From Acholoe squamosa (lineage: Eukaryota > Annelida > Polychaeta > Phyllodocida > Polynoidae): DNA of 64,000 nt. The stretch is from positions 22,894,061-22,958,060 of the forward strand of contig OX439050.1 of assembly GCA_949317995.1 (NCBI GenBank), in the 5' to 3' direction. Position numbers and translations under genes: made by a program. The notes beneath the pieces are model-generated. The model was not told the origin of the DNA and ran no database searches. It worked only from the letters and a program-made list of their open reading frames with translations. Positions 11,968 to 22,596 of the stretch are shown here, one piece after another. The number at the start of each line of letters is the position of its first letter. The stretch's first letter is position 1.

Positions 11968-12859
11968 CAAGGTGGAACACAGACTTTTATGACTAAGTGC
12001 TGGGGCCCACTTTCTTGTGCAACAGGTCACGGCCCTGGCATATTAAGTCACGTTAACTATGACAGGGTAAGAGGTGTAGAGGATATTTTCTCCTATCTCC
12101 AATAACCGGCCTTACAGACATTGTAGCTAACCTTGATCAGTGTTTATGTTCCGCCTCGACATTACTATTTCCTCCCTCGCCTTTCTCTCCCTTTACTCGG
12201 CTTCTCAAAAAAAAAAAAGTTTTATGATAGAATAATGCATTTACAAAGTGAAATATAAAAGAAAAGAAGATTTTAAGCTTACATCTCAAAAACATATTAT
12301 GATTTGAGATGGTTTTCTGTTGTTTAAAATTTGACAAAATAAATCACACTAAAATAGTCGTGTGGGATGTGCCAGTGAGTTTGGTTGGTTTACAACATCA
12401 TTTTAGATTTACCTTCCACTGGACTGAATCTCTCAAGCTTCACACCATATTCTTTATATGTCCCCCTTCACTCCTCCCCACACTGCAACCACGCCCCACT
12501 CTCAGTGTCATGCCATCAGCTTAAACCAGCTGCAGGGTGCCTCCTGTGTATAGATCTACAGGTGGATGTGACGTGTTATAGATTTTACAATTAACCTATA
12601 TATCCTCTCAGCACAGTGCAGACTACTGAGTCTCCAGTATATTCATCAGAACTATTGCAATTCTGACTCAGCCCCCCCCCCCTAATTCCTCCACTGATCC
12701 CAAGGTACAACAGCTCTGACTCACTCCATCTACCCTCCTTTCCCCTTGTACCCAGACCCCCGTTGTCTCAATCAGACAGTTGCCTTGTTTTTATACCAGT
12801 CATGTTTCACCCTAGGCCCAGACTACACATCATGTATGCATGCATGCCCATGGTTGACT
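11968..12859. other. Intergenic, nothing recognised
   Basis: AT-rich with an A12 run near 12207. Short open frames only. Confidence 0.45.
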
Positions 12860-13116
12860 TTAACCCTTTAAGGGCTGCTTATGCAGGAGTGCATCATGCC
12901 TATTGGTCGTCATGATGCACTGGCGAGTCTGCTCACCAGCACTTCATTGGAGCATCATTACGACCCTCCGGGGCATGTATAAATTCTGTAAGGCCAGCAT
13001 GATGCTTGAATGTAGCCCTGGCGAGTTATTCAGTTATTTGCCAGGGCTGCATTAATGCATCATGACGACCAATGGGTATGATGCATTAATGCATTAGTGG
13101 CCCCTGAGAGGATTAA
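12860..13116. mobile_element. piggyBac-like foldback MITE, copy 8
   Basis: TTAACCCTTTAAGGGCTGC start and GAGAGGATTAA end. A shortened A module is followed by a B module with a small duplicated GTTATTCAGTTATT loop. Confidence 0.78.
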
Positions 13117-13479
13117 CTAGAGGCACATTTGGTGCACTATGGTCTATTTCCCAATAGTATCATTATGTGTCGCACTTTGTGTTTCATTATATCTTATCAT
13201 CAATCTATTGATCATCACCTTCTTGGGAAAAAAAATGTTACACTGTGTAAAATAGTGATTCATATTTATACTTAGACAAATGGAACAATACACCTGGGTG
13301 GAATTTAGAATTACACTTCCCATGGGGATTGCCATGCTATTCAAAAAGCTGAAATTTCTATCATTTTATTCTCCAAACTAACATTGATACGTTATGACTA
13401 CATACGTTCCCACCCAGATGCTTTGCCCCCTTCACGCTAGTACACCCTTTGACAGTTTGAGGGAGCATGACAATTCCAG

Positions 13480-13636
13480 TCTCCTGTTCCCTTGTCATAA
13501 TGCACGAACGCACTGGAGCATCAATACCGGCCATCCAGGACTGGATGAAACCCATAAGGCTGTCTTATGCAGCATGAATGCAGGCCTGGTGAGTAGACGC
13601 ACCAGGGCTTTATGCATTGTGACGACCAAAGTGTAC
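13480..13636. mobile_element. Fragment of piggyBac-like MITE
   Basis: CATGAATGCAGGCCTGGTGAG ... CACCAGGGCTTTATGCAT is a decayed B module followed by GTGACGACC. The termini are not recognisable. Confidence 0.45.
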
Positions 13637-13655
13637 CGTATGAGCCTGTGTATCT

Positions 13656-13822
13656 AGCGCCAGGTCTTCACTTGAATAAGCGCCCGGTGTACAGGGATAT
13701 TTTCAATTCTAAAATACACTATAATATTTGTCTTGAATAGCTGCTGGTCTTGAATAAAGGTGGGGGTTTAGACTGTTTGAAATCAATGAGCGCCCCGACG
13801 CTTATACAAACCAATATGGTAT
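13656..13822. mobile_element. MITE-like repeat, GCGCTTATTCAAG family
   Basis: Contains CTTGAATAAGCGCCCGG and CGCCCCGACGCTTATACAAA in opposing sense. Related copies are at 21484-21621 and 43263-43323. Exact ends and class are uncertain. Confidence 0.5.
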
Positions 13823-14155
13823 ACTGCATTAATACACACTACATCACTATAACTGAAGCATTAAGCAGAATATAAGATTTACCCAGGCTCTGACCTCAAT
13901 CTGATGGTACCTTGGCTGAGGGGGTGGTCCTAATGCATATTTCATTAGTCATGACTAAAACGCCTGGCCGCTAGTGGCCCGTACATCACCCAACCTATTC
14001 AGGCAGTGAAACATGTTTGACACAGCCCTATGTGAAGGTGCCGCCTATCTGAGTCAGCCTTGACCCGGTATTCTATGCATATTGGTAAATGTTATTATTG
14101 TCAATGTCATCTGGCCAATGTCATCTTTCCAGTGTTAGGCCCATGTCATATTTAA

Positions 14156-14288
14156 CAGGGGCGTAGGGAAGTGGTTGGGGGTGGAGAGTGGGGAGAGGGC
14201 TGAACACAGAGGCTTAACAGGTGGGCCTGAATATGTCTGATTCGCTTGAATTTGGCAAGATGCACCAAAATCCAAAACCATACCCCTG
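14156..14288. mobile_element. Decayed CAGGGGCGTAGG MITE
   Basis: Starts CAGGGGCGTAGGGAAG and may end at ATACCCCTG. ATTTA occurs beside both ends with a one-base offset. Low-quality match to the CAGGGGCG family. Confidence 0.4.
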
Positions 14289-15153
14289 ATTTAGACCAAC
14301 ATGGTAGTGGACCCAGAGGGTAGTGGGACTATAGGGAAAATGACGGTCTGGCACTCAAACCAGAACTAAAAGACCTCATATTATACAAAACCCATTATAG
14401 GCATAGCGTTTTTTCTTCAAGTTATCCTATATGAGTTCCAATCTTATTTTCAGATATTCACTTCTTTAATTTTTTGACTATTTATGTCTACTCTATATCA
14501 GTACATTGCCATCATATGAGCCGTGTTTGATTTTCATTAATTTTAACAATGCCGTTAACCTGATTAAATCTAAATCACAATTATAAACCACTGAATATTG
14601 CATATTCTATAATACAGATAGTGGTCAACATAGGTCCAAGGGCCAAGGTCTTGATTAGCATTTCAATCGGTTGCCTTCAGGATATCGCCAGTGGTATGAT
14701 CGTGAGCACATAGTTAACACGGGCTCTATGGATGCCTATGGCACTCAGATTAGACCTCATTAAATATCCATACAGGAGCATGGAGAGGGCCCTAGACTGC
14801 GTATTATAAACTGTCCCACGTGACTTGTTTATCAGCCAATAGCATGTGCTCTGACAGGTCACGTGACTGGGATGCACCTGCTCCTCATTTAGACTAGTAA
14901 GGTTGGAAGAAGAGCTAAAATGTAGACCACAATCAATCAAGGCATCAAAAATCTATCTAGGATTTGGCCTTCCAATGCTCTGATACTAAGAGGCCTGGAA
15001 AATTATCTATGATCATAATGTGTGATCCCAATTCCAGGTTGGGGTTCACTTTTTTAAAGTAGCAGTGCACTGATTTTTACAGAGTGTCATATATATGACT
15101 GTTTGGCTACAGTGACAGTATTTGCTGTACTATAGACTATATCCAGGTAGGGT

Positions 15154-15167
15154 CCAGCAGGGGGCGA
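15154..15167 (+). promoter_or_regulatory. CTCF-like motif
   Basis: CCAGCAGGGGGCGA matches the core CTCF consensus. It lies 203 bp from a second motif in the same orientation. Confidence 0.35.
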
Positions 15168-15356
15168 CAATGTCTATGTGACCAGGATTAGAGTATACAT
15201 GTAGCAAACTAGTGATTCGCCCTGTTGACGCCACCATCTTGTCCCCTGGTAGGCTGACTAGCTGCCCGTGTTTGTACCTACACTATACGCTCTTCGACAC
15301 TCCCCCAGGCAAGCCAGGTTAGTCCCCTGTTGACAGCGCCTTTGTACATGAAGGCA

Positions 15357-15370
15357 CCACCAGAGGGCGA
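15357..15370 (+). promoter_or_regulatory. CTCF-like motif
   Basis: CCACCAGAGGGCGA. Part of the same local duplication as 15154, so the two are not independent evidence. Confidence 0.3.
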
Positions 15371-15405
15371 CAAGGTCTGTGTGACCAGAATGATGTCGGT
15401 ATATA

Positions 15406-17226
15406 GGTATCGGACCACCAAAACATTCTGCACTATAATTTAATGTAACTCATGCACCCGTAAAAGTGGAATTTCACCTTTCAAACACTCCAAATCACTC
15501 AAAATCATGAAGAGGCACATTTTCCCCCTCTCTGGGTGTCAGATCCAGACGTCGTTCACCAACCCAGTTTTTCTGTATGTGCATATGTTTGAACCCATCC
15601 CCATTTTGGCCTATTCTGCACACAATTAGTGATTATTTCCAACCTTTTTTTAAATGAATATTTTGGGATCCTAGACAAAGGAGCTGTCCCTTGTACCCCA
15701 TATATTCTGAATCACAACAGGTTAAACATTTTATCTATGCTTTATTTAAAAGTTTGCAATGATTTTGAACTCTAATATAGACCAATCACAGCCCTCCAAG
15801 TCCTAAATCCGTACATCTCAGTGTATTACCGGAAGTGACGTCATCATCAATAGTGGAACGATACCTTAAAGGAAGCAGTATTTTATAATTACCTGGGAAA
15901 TATGTCTCTCACATGTCCTTATTCCCAACCCAGTACAAAAAGTCCCTCAGAAATACATTTCAGCTTCTCTACAGGGGGTGTCTTAATGCCTCGGCTTACC
16001 GAGAATAACCTTGATTTTTCCTCATTTTCACCCCTCCGTCAAATATCTGCTTACCACAAAGGAACCGATGAGCACAATGACCTGAGAATTGGTATCCTTA
16101 TTGCCAAAGAGTTATTCTGCATGGTACAAATGCCAGGTTTGGGGTTTCAGTTTTTATTTCTCAGAAATCTACGCTAATATAGCAGAGGAAAATAATGAAA
16201 ATCTATCAAAAATCACAATTTTTTGTCAAAAAACTGATTTTTCAGAGGCTTTACCTTGCTCAGAATACACTGTACTGTCCATATTACATCTCCCAATACT
16301 GTTAACGAAATCTGTTCAAAATTTCATGTATATTTGAGCATTTTTAATGGTTTAATGGACTCTAATGGGGTTCAATACCGAGGTGGCTCGGAATCTTCCG
16401 AAGCTGCGTAAGCCCACATTTAAGCCCTATAGCTCCAATATCCAAGCACCTATGGGTCAAAATAGGACATATACTGACCAGTTATTGTGATTTTTATACA
16501 AAATCTTGATTATTTGAATATCTACACTTCTAAACCCACACTGGGAGGCATATGGGTGATTGGAGCTGAAAATTAGTGAAATTCCAGTTCTCTCCGCAAC
16601 CTTAAAACCCACATTTTCCTCCATTTTTGACAGTTTCCCTGCATATAAGGACAAAATAAGGGTTTATTTTTCATGAATAACCAATTCCTGATAAAATTGA
16701 TAGCTTTTGGTTCATGTTTAGCCTGTATTTAACTATGTCCATTCCATAGGCCTATGGTTCTCTTAAGGTATCGGACCACCAAAACATTCTGCACTATAAT
16801 TTAATGTAACTCATGCACCCGTAAAAGTGGAATTTCACCTTTCAAACACTCCAAATCACTCAAAATCATGAAGAGGCACATTTTCCCCCTCTCTGGGTGT
16901 CAGATCCAGACGTCGTTCACCAACCCAGTTTTTCTGTATGTGCATATGTTTGAACCCATCCCCATTTTGGCCTATTCTGCACACAATTAGTGATTATTTC
17001 CAACCTTTTTTTAAATGAATATTTTGGGATCCTAGACAAAGGAGCTGTCCCTTGTACCCCATATATTCTGAATCACAACAGGTTAAACATTTTATCTATG
17101 CTTTATTTAAAAGTTTGCAATGATTTTGAACTCTAATATAGACCAATCACAGCCCTCCAAGTCCTAAATCCGTACATCTCAGTGTATTACCGGAAGTGAC
17201 GTCATCATCAATAGTGGAACGATACC
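15406..17226. mobile_element. Terminal-direct-repeat element (TRIM-like)
   Basis: Two 460-bp direct repeats (15406-15865 and 16767-17226) that I read as identical enclose 901 bp. Each repeat begins GGTATCGG and ends CGATACC. The whole unit is flanked by TATA on both sides (15402-15405, 17227-17230), which fits a 4-bp target duplication. No reverse transcriptase, gag or clear primer-binding site is visible inside, and the short open frames at 15902-16337 match no family I know. Each repeat carries CCGGAAGTGACGTCA (ETS plus CRE motif) near its 3' end, a plausible promoter. Lack of divergence implies recent insertion or gene conversion. Alternatives are a DNA transposon with long direct repeats, or two copies of a shorter element. 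Confidence 0.7.
15829..15843 (+). promoter_or_regulatory. ETS-CRE composite motif in the left repeat
   Basis: CCGGAAGT overlaps TGACGTCA, repeated at 17190-17204 in the other terminal repeat. This motif pairing is common in TATA-less promoters; function here is inferred. Confidence 0.35.
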
Positions 17227-17933
17227 TATAGGGAAAAAGAGCCATTCCTGTAAGGAGGTGGCCATCTTGAATTTACTTATGTAACTGCCCCCGACGGCCA
17301 TTTTGGATCTGGCAGAGGATTGTGGGTAATCTCTTATCTTCCCTTCCACCCACAGAGGACAATGGGAATTGATAAGACTGATAAGCTGCCCCTGCCTCTA
17401 TCTAAATCACCTTAAGTACCGGTCCATTGTTTTAGGTGTGAATGGAGGGGATTAGCCTGATCGGGAGACAATGGCTTGGTTCTACTCAGCCTGGATTATA
17501 TGTGCCCTTTAAGAAAACTTTTAAATTTTAATTTCTCTTATATTTGAAATATTAAGTCTATATAAAGCTTATGTTGTTTAAGTTTAAAGTATTTGCTATC
17601 CACAGGTATAGATTTTTAGAATATAGCTTCATATAGACTATTAGGAAGGGACAGCCAAAGGTAATTTGTTTGGTACTAGCAATTGCTCTGTCCCGTATAG
17701 GCCTAGGTGATCGGGCATTTTGCCCCCTGTAGACACTGGTCTATAGGTAGATATCACCTAGGGTAATGTAATCGGTGTGACCAGAATGGAGGGGGGAGGG
17801 CATTATGGATTTGTTGGCTGACAGCTAGACTTCCTGCCACCTGGCCGGCTATGAATGAAAATTATCTAAGATTCCTGTTCACTATGAAACAACTTTTGGA
17901 TCTACCAGGCATCCGTGTGAAAATAAGTTGATA
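17227..17933. other. Intergenic, nothing firmly recognised
   Basis: Contains GGCCATCTTGAA and GGCCATTTTGGATC near 17259-17305. These resemble promoter-proximal YY1-type words, but no adjoining exon was found. Confidence 0.4.
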
Positions 17934-18020
17934 TTAAAATCCCTGTGCCTTTATGGGTTTTCTCATCAGCCTTTCTATTTTCCAGTGGGCATTCTCTTGG
18001 CGTCTCAGGGAGTTGGCATT
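17934..18020 (-). CDS. Exon-like terminal ORF, unresolved
   Basis: On the minus strand an AG acceptor (ACTCAAG) is followed by 28 open codons and TAA. The peptide is basic and helix-like, ending ENAHWKIERLMRKPIKAQGF. A stop lies in frame just upstream of the acceptor, as expected of an intron. The frame needs a preceding exon ending in phase 0, which the three-exon gene upstream does not supply, so it may be an alternative or separate terminal exon. The competing frame here is also open for 38 codons. Confidence 0.22.
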   Translation of the reverse strand, partial: NANSLRRQENAHWKIERLMRKPIKAQGF

Positions 18021-18200
18021 CTTGAGTTACCAGCAAACAATATAGATACATTACTATTATAGAGTGTAGATGGAAAACATGAGAGACAATACCGTGGAAC
18101 AAATAATCACTGTGAGAAAGAGAATTCCCGGTCAATAATCAACAATGCAATGCTACAGATAACATGACTAGAATATGTTCATCTCAATATCAACACTTAC

Positions 18201-18274
18201 AGTATACAAAATGGACTTTGAAACACCGGATTGATGTCAGGTTTACTGAACATACATTTGGGGAGAACCAAAAT
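18201..18274 (-). CDS. Exon-like segment with strong splice sites, unresolved
   Basis: Minus-strand acceptor CTATCACTTTCAG and donor GTAAGTG bound 74 bp. Two of three frames are open; one contains KPDINPVFQSPFC. Joined to exon 2 of the upstream gene it would add about ten residues and stop. Linkage cannot be decided by phase alone. Confidence 0.22.
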
Positions 18275-18639
18275 CTGAAAGTGATAGCACTAATATGACA
18301 TAGTAACATTACAACACATAGAATGTCTCAACATCGGCATCATCAACAATGCACTCATGCAAAATATAGCACTGGCTTCATATAAATATAGGGCAGCAAT
18401 GTGCATTGCTCGTAACACAAAAAGAAATTAAATTAAAAAATTTTTGGCAGATGTTATCTTCCATAAATTCTTTGATTTGAGGTTCATATCATATTTGAAT
18501 CAAATCAAGATTGCAAGTTATTGCAAAGTCAGTAATGCAGGGAATGTTGCTTGTATCAGAGAATTTAAGGTAATTGCAGTTAGTTAGACTCTCTGCTGTC
18601 CCAAAGCTCTGGCCCCTTTATACTTGATTGTCTTTTCCA

Positions 18640-19933
18640 TTATATTGTTTCTCCTGAATCAAAATCAATAGCCTTGAGCAAGTCTAGCTTGTGGTCTGAC
18701 ATCAGCACTCCTATTCACAGACAGGAACCAACTCCAAGCAGTTGTTAAGTAGTGTTATAATCCTATACTTTCACAAGACATCTGCTTGGAGGACCAGATG
18801 CTACTCACCCAGGTTATTTGCATCACCAAGCCACCATTCGCATAACTCCCGGCAAAAATGCGCTATTCGCACCACACTTTCAAAAAAGGCGGGAAAGTTG
18901 ATACATGGATCAACATCATATACCTTCACCATTGGAGGCAAAAAGTGTCTTATGGCTGCTAACCAATTGACTCTGTAGAATATAGACAATTACTCAAAAT
19001 TTACAATAGTTGGTACTGAAATACCTTTTCCTGCAAGACCCCTACATCTCCTTTAATGACACTACAAATTCAATAAGTAATTCTGCCTCTTATATATAAA
19101 ATTTCCATTTTTTTTTAAACTTATTTGTAACACCAAAATGACTGAAAATGAGAGGACCCTAGTCATCTCCTATAACTCTTTTCGAGTTAATAAGTAAAGT
19201 AAGGGTCAGTCCATCACTAGAGACCCTACTATTTGAATAAGTCAACAACATACACCAGAAAGAACTACTTTAACAAATATATCTATGACAAACAAACCAA
19301 AAGACGACACCAACAGAACAAGAAACACAAAAGGACAAATAACTGACAACAAGTAGAACACCTATCATAGCAACAACAATATCAATAACGACAATAGAAA
19401 ATAGCAACAACAATACTAACAAAGAAATCAACCGGAGAACATAAGAAAGTGGACCATTCACAATACGAAGTACTATTGCCTTGATCACAAAATGTTCCAA
19501 CAAAAATGTCTAACAATTGGGCCTACAATGAAACCAAGAACAAACAGAAATATATGCCAGGACATACACTGTTAGCAACATTGTCATTGTGCACAGTCTC
19601 AACAAGAACAAGAAGCCTACCTGAGGGGCTATACAGTGATCTGCGTGGTTGGTAGTACAGGGATCCCTGAGGACCTAGCCATGCCTTGATGGGCAGCGCG
19701 AAGATATCCCACAGACTACCGATCCAGGAATTCCTCTGTGACGTCACACGTGACGTAGGGACGCCCTTACGTAACGTCACATGTTCTCCTCCAGGTGGTG
19801 TTTTCTCTGGCATGTAGGTGAAGCCATGCGGGAGGGAGCGGGTTCCGGAATCCCCGTCCGGAGGTTCCCCGACACCTCCGGGCGGCTTCTTCCACCTCTG
19901 GAAGCTGGACGACAATGGTACATCACAACTCAT
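18640..19933 (-). CDS. Three-exon gene model, unknown 181-aa protein
   Basis: I do not recognise the family. Model on the minus strand: exon 1 19933-19621, exon 2 18970-18809, exon 3 18710-18640 with TAA at 18642-18640. The exons sum to 546 nt, exactly 182 codons, with junction phases 1 and 1 and no internal stop. Donors are CAG|GTAGGC and TGG|GTGAGT; acceptors end CAGAG and GAATAG. Intron 2 is only 98 nt and has a TACTTAAC branch-like sequence; intron 1 is 650 nt. Exon 1 is a GC-rich island with many C/G third positions. It encodes a Pro/Gly-rich start (MSCDVPLSSSFQRWKK) and then an aromatic stretch with SLWDIFALPIKAWLG. Exon 2 is hydrophobic with Cys and Trp (FCRELCEWWLGDA). Exon 3 ends KLDLLKAIDFDSGETI. 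There is no signal peptide. The 5' end is uncertain: CTTCCAG at 19904 could follow an acceptor (GTCGTCCAG), which would make exon 1 internal, and ATG 19954 is an alternative start. Confidence 0.55.
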
Positions 19934-19935
19934 AA

Positions 19936-20103
19936 TGACGTCACACCACGACACACTATGACGTCACATCCAGTAGAGAATACCCCATTTGTCTAACACT
20001 CCTACCAGGGTTTGAAACCCAAAAATATCTTTAGCAGCAGCTCATGGTGACATCACTTATGTGAGGGAATCACTGGGGTGTATAACCACTCATAATGACG
20101 TCA
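19936..20103 (-). promoter_or_regulatory. CRE cluster at the 5' end of the three-exon gene
   Basis: Perfect TGACGTCA palindromes at 19936-19943, 19959-19966 and 20096-20103, each in a related context (CATAATGACGTCA or ACTATGACGTCA). A fourth lies inside exon 1 at 19739-19746. Position just upstream of the proposed ATG suggests a promoter or 5' UTR. The shared context also suggests local duplication. Confidence 0.4.
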
Positions 20104-20238
20104 TATCTAGCAGGGTATTCCCTGTTTATCCCACTCTGGAGGATTTGTAGTTAAGGTGTTTACGAACTCTGATGGTGGTCAGCCATGTTTCCTGGTTCCC
20201 TGACTGCGGCCAGCATGGAAAGAGAGGAACTCTGTATG

Positions 20239-20592
20239 AGACAAGTAGGGAATCAAAGTGGGGTGTAGGATAATGGGAAAGAAGTAGGGAATCAAAGTGG
20301 GGTGTAGGATAATGGGAGAGAAGTAGGGAATCAAAGTGGGATGTAGGACATTAATGGGAGACAAGTAGGGAATCAAAGTCGGCTGAAGAATAATGGGAGA
20401 CAAGTATGGAATCAAAGTCAGGTGAAGAATAATGGGACACAAGTAGGGAACCAAAGTGGGGTGTAGGACGTTACTGGGACACAAGTAGGGAACCAAAGTG
20501 GGGTGTAGGACATTACTGGGAGACAAGTAGGGAATCAAAGTGGGGTGTAGGAAAATGAGAGGAAAGTTAGGGAATCAATGTGGTGTGTAGTA
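20239..20592. repeat. 39-42-bp minisatellite
   Basis: About nine units built on ACAAGTAGGGAATCAAAGT and GGGGTGTAGGA(CATT)ATGGGAG, in lengths of about 39 and 42 bp. The 119-residue minus-strand frame (HPTLIPYLSP repeats) is translated repeat, not a gene. Confidence 0.85.
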
Positions 20593-21483
20593 TAAACACA
20601 AACAGAACTGATGGTAGACAATATGAATAGGAATCAAAGAGCAATGTAGAAAGATAACAAGACATGTTTGTACGGGAGTAAAAAGGAAATTTTTGTATAG
20701 TATTGTATAGGAAATTAATGTATACAGAGAAATGGAAAAGAAATCCAATGTATAGGGAATCAGAGGAGATAGGTGGGGAGTGAACAATGGTGCAGGGAGA
20801 GGGGCTACAATAAGGCTTTCCAACATGGACCCAAGAAAAGATATACATCTAAGTAATAAAAGAAGCAAAAGATATACATCTAAGTGATGAAAGAAGCATG
20901 GCAGAAATGAGATTTTAACAACAGGCATAAAAGGAGGTGGGTCCATCAAACAAGCTATAAGGACAGACACTAATGTGATGCGCAGGGGAGTTTACGACAT
21001 AAAACAGAACATGCTCCCTTCTTTATATGGGGCACAAGCAGAACTGAAATAGGCAAATACCCGGTGCTGGGCAAAACTAAAACGTACTGTGCAATTCAAA
21101 CTAGAAGACATAAGGTTTGATTGAAAGGAGAAAGAGAGAGTTGTGCTGTAGAATAAATGTTATCATAACCACATCCATCATTGTGATCGTGGTGTATTTT
21201 CTACTATCACATGATTAGTTGTTTAGCATCATTGTCTTCTAGCCAGCTATATGTTAAACACTTGAGATAGTCATTTTAAATTAAGACGGAAAATTATAAA
21301 ATGTCGGGTCCTATATTGTGGAAAAGAGACTCCAGAGATTTTTCATCTCTATACCTACCCTCCAATTTCCCTTTTGTTGATATACCTTTCCTCAACTCAG
21401 CACTCCAAATTCAGAACCTCCCCAAACCATTAAACTGATTGCAAGTGTTTGCTATATGAGTCCACTGACCTACTTATTGAGCT
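20593..21483. other. Intergenic, nothing recognised
   Basis: Purine-rich to 21100, with a duplicated AAAAGATATACATCTAAGT at 20836 and 20868. Low-complexity minus-strand frames only. Confidence 0.4.
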
Positions 21484-21621
21484 GTATAAGCACCCGGACA
21501 CTCATTAATTTTAACTAGGCAATACCTCTATAGTTTATTTCAAAATTTCAATACCCCTGGTGCTTATTTAAGACCGGCGATCATTCAAGGCCCGGCGCTT
21601 ATACAAGCTGATAAAGTACAC
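21484..21621. mobile_element. MITE-like repeat, GCGCTTATTCAAG family
   Basis: Contains TATAAGCACCCGGACACTC and GGCCCGGCGCTTATACAAG. Related to 13656-13822 and 43263-43323. Confidence 0.5.
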
Positions 21622-21745
21622 TCACAGCTCACAGTTCCTTCGGTAAATTGAGAATAAGAGCTATCCAAAAACGCCATTTCTGAACAGTCATAGTGAATCT
21701 GACCTAACAAAGGGTCTATGGATAACATACCTATATATGATATAG

Positions 21746-21862
21746 CCTGAAAGCCCTACAATCAGAGCCCCCAGAGTCGACGTAATCAAGAAAGACTTGC
21801 CAACAGTTCAGGAAGTCATTTCACAAGATGCTACAAGAGCTACCGATCAAATCACAATCTGA
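21746..21862 (+). CDS. Exon-like terminal ORF, unknown
   Basis: After an in-frame TAG that doubles as a splice acceptor (GATATAG|CCT), 38 codons run to TGA. The peptide has ordinary coding character (APRVDVIKKDLPTVQEVI). The upstream in-frame stop means this must be spliced if real. No partner exon was identified upstream, and no family is recognised. It could be a last exon or an old retrocopy fragment. Confidence 0.28.
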   Translation, partial: PESPTIRAPRVDVIKKDLPTVQEVISQDATRATDQITI

Positions 21863-21914
21863 TGGGAATCGCTTCAAATTGTAGCGGCTGTGATATATCG
21901 TAGCATTCATAATG

Positions 21915-22009
21915 GAAAACCTCCACGGAGCTGGAGGATTTGCCACAAAACCTCTAAGGCGAAGGCGAGGAGGTTTTGTGGCAAATCCTCCAGCTCCAAG
22001 GAGGTTTTC
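21915..22009. repeat. 40-bp-arm perfect-type hairpin
   Basis: The left arm 21915-21954 and right arm 21970-22009 are complementary at 38 of 40 positions, with a 15-nt loop. Arm core: GAGGATTTGCCACAAAACCTC. The word CACAAAACCTCC recurs in the 31-bp tandem repeat at 22597. Confidence 0.9.
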
Positions 22010-22173
22010 TTACTTATACTCCATCCACAGAAGTTTATTGAACAGTAAAACCCTGAATGTAAGCATAGTTTGACTTTAACTGTAGAGGCCTAGAAGAGGA
22101 TTCAAATCTTCTACAATGGCTGTGATGCAAAGCTATGATAAATGTATGGTGTTCCAGTCTACAATCACCAGCA

Positions 22174-22245
22174 GTCTCAATAGTATAATGGTTAGCATGT
22201 CTGACTTTGAATCACAGAATGTGGGTTCAAGACTGCATGGGGAAA
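22174..22245 (+). pseudogene. tRNA-Gln-like degenerate sequence
   Basis: A box TAGTATAATGG and a B-box-like GGTTCAAGACT are separated as in a tRNA. The anticodon loop would be CTTTGAA (UUG, Gln). The acceptor and T stems pair poorly, so this is a tRNA pseudogene or the head of a SINE rather than a working tRNA. Confidence 0.55.
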
Positions 22246-22471
22246 GTGTTTTTAACTTACACATACAAGGTAAAAGGATTCTTTATGAAAGGCCCCCCTA
22301 AAGCCCCCTTTATCATTTTGGTAATCAGAGGATGTTCATTATAATGCATTATTTTTAGAATTTGTTGCGAAAATGTCAGTGGTCAACCGAGAATAAAACA
22401 ATTGATTACTCAATCATAGAAGTAGCATATTGCCCTTCAGTAGATGTTCTAACACCCACAGTATCAGCTGA

Positions 22472-22553
22472 GGACTCATGGTGTAATGGTTAGCACATGA
22501 GACCCAGGATCCCAGCACTGTCTGGTGTGTGGGTACGAATCCCATATGGGACA
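22472..22553 (+). pseudogene. tRNA-like sequence with long variable arm
   Basis: A box TGGTGTAATGG and B-box-like GGTACGAATCC with a GTGGG/CCCAT T stem. The spacing leaves room for a long variable arm. The acceptor pairs at about 5 of 7 positions. Probably a pol III-derived pseudogene or SINE head. Confidence 0.5.
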
Positions 22554-22596
22554 GAATTTTCCCAAGAATTACATCTGCTGTTCAAAAATGACCTTA

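Larger units (their letters stand above)
14289..15405. other. Intergenic with a locally duplicated CTCF-like block
   Basis: No gene recognised. Two related blocks, about 15154-15190 and 15357-15395, each read CCA(G/C)CAG(G/A)GGGCGACAA and then TGTGACCAG. Confidence 0.5.

Noticed and set aside
15406-17226. Standard LTR retrotransposon
   Set aside because: Repeat tips are not TG/CA, no primer-binding site or polypurine tract is evident, and no RT or gag is found in the 901-bp interior.
20179-20538. 119-residue ORF with IPYLSP repeats
   Set aside because: Translation of the 39-42-bp minisatellite.
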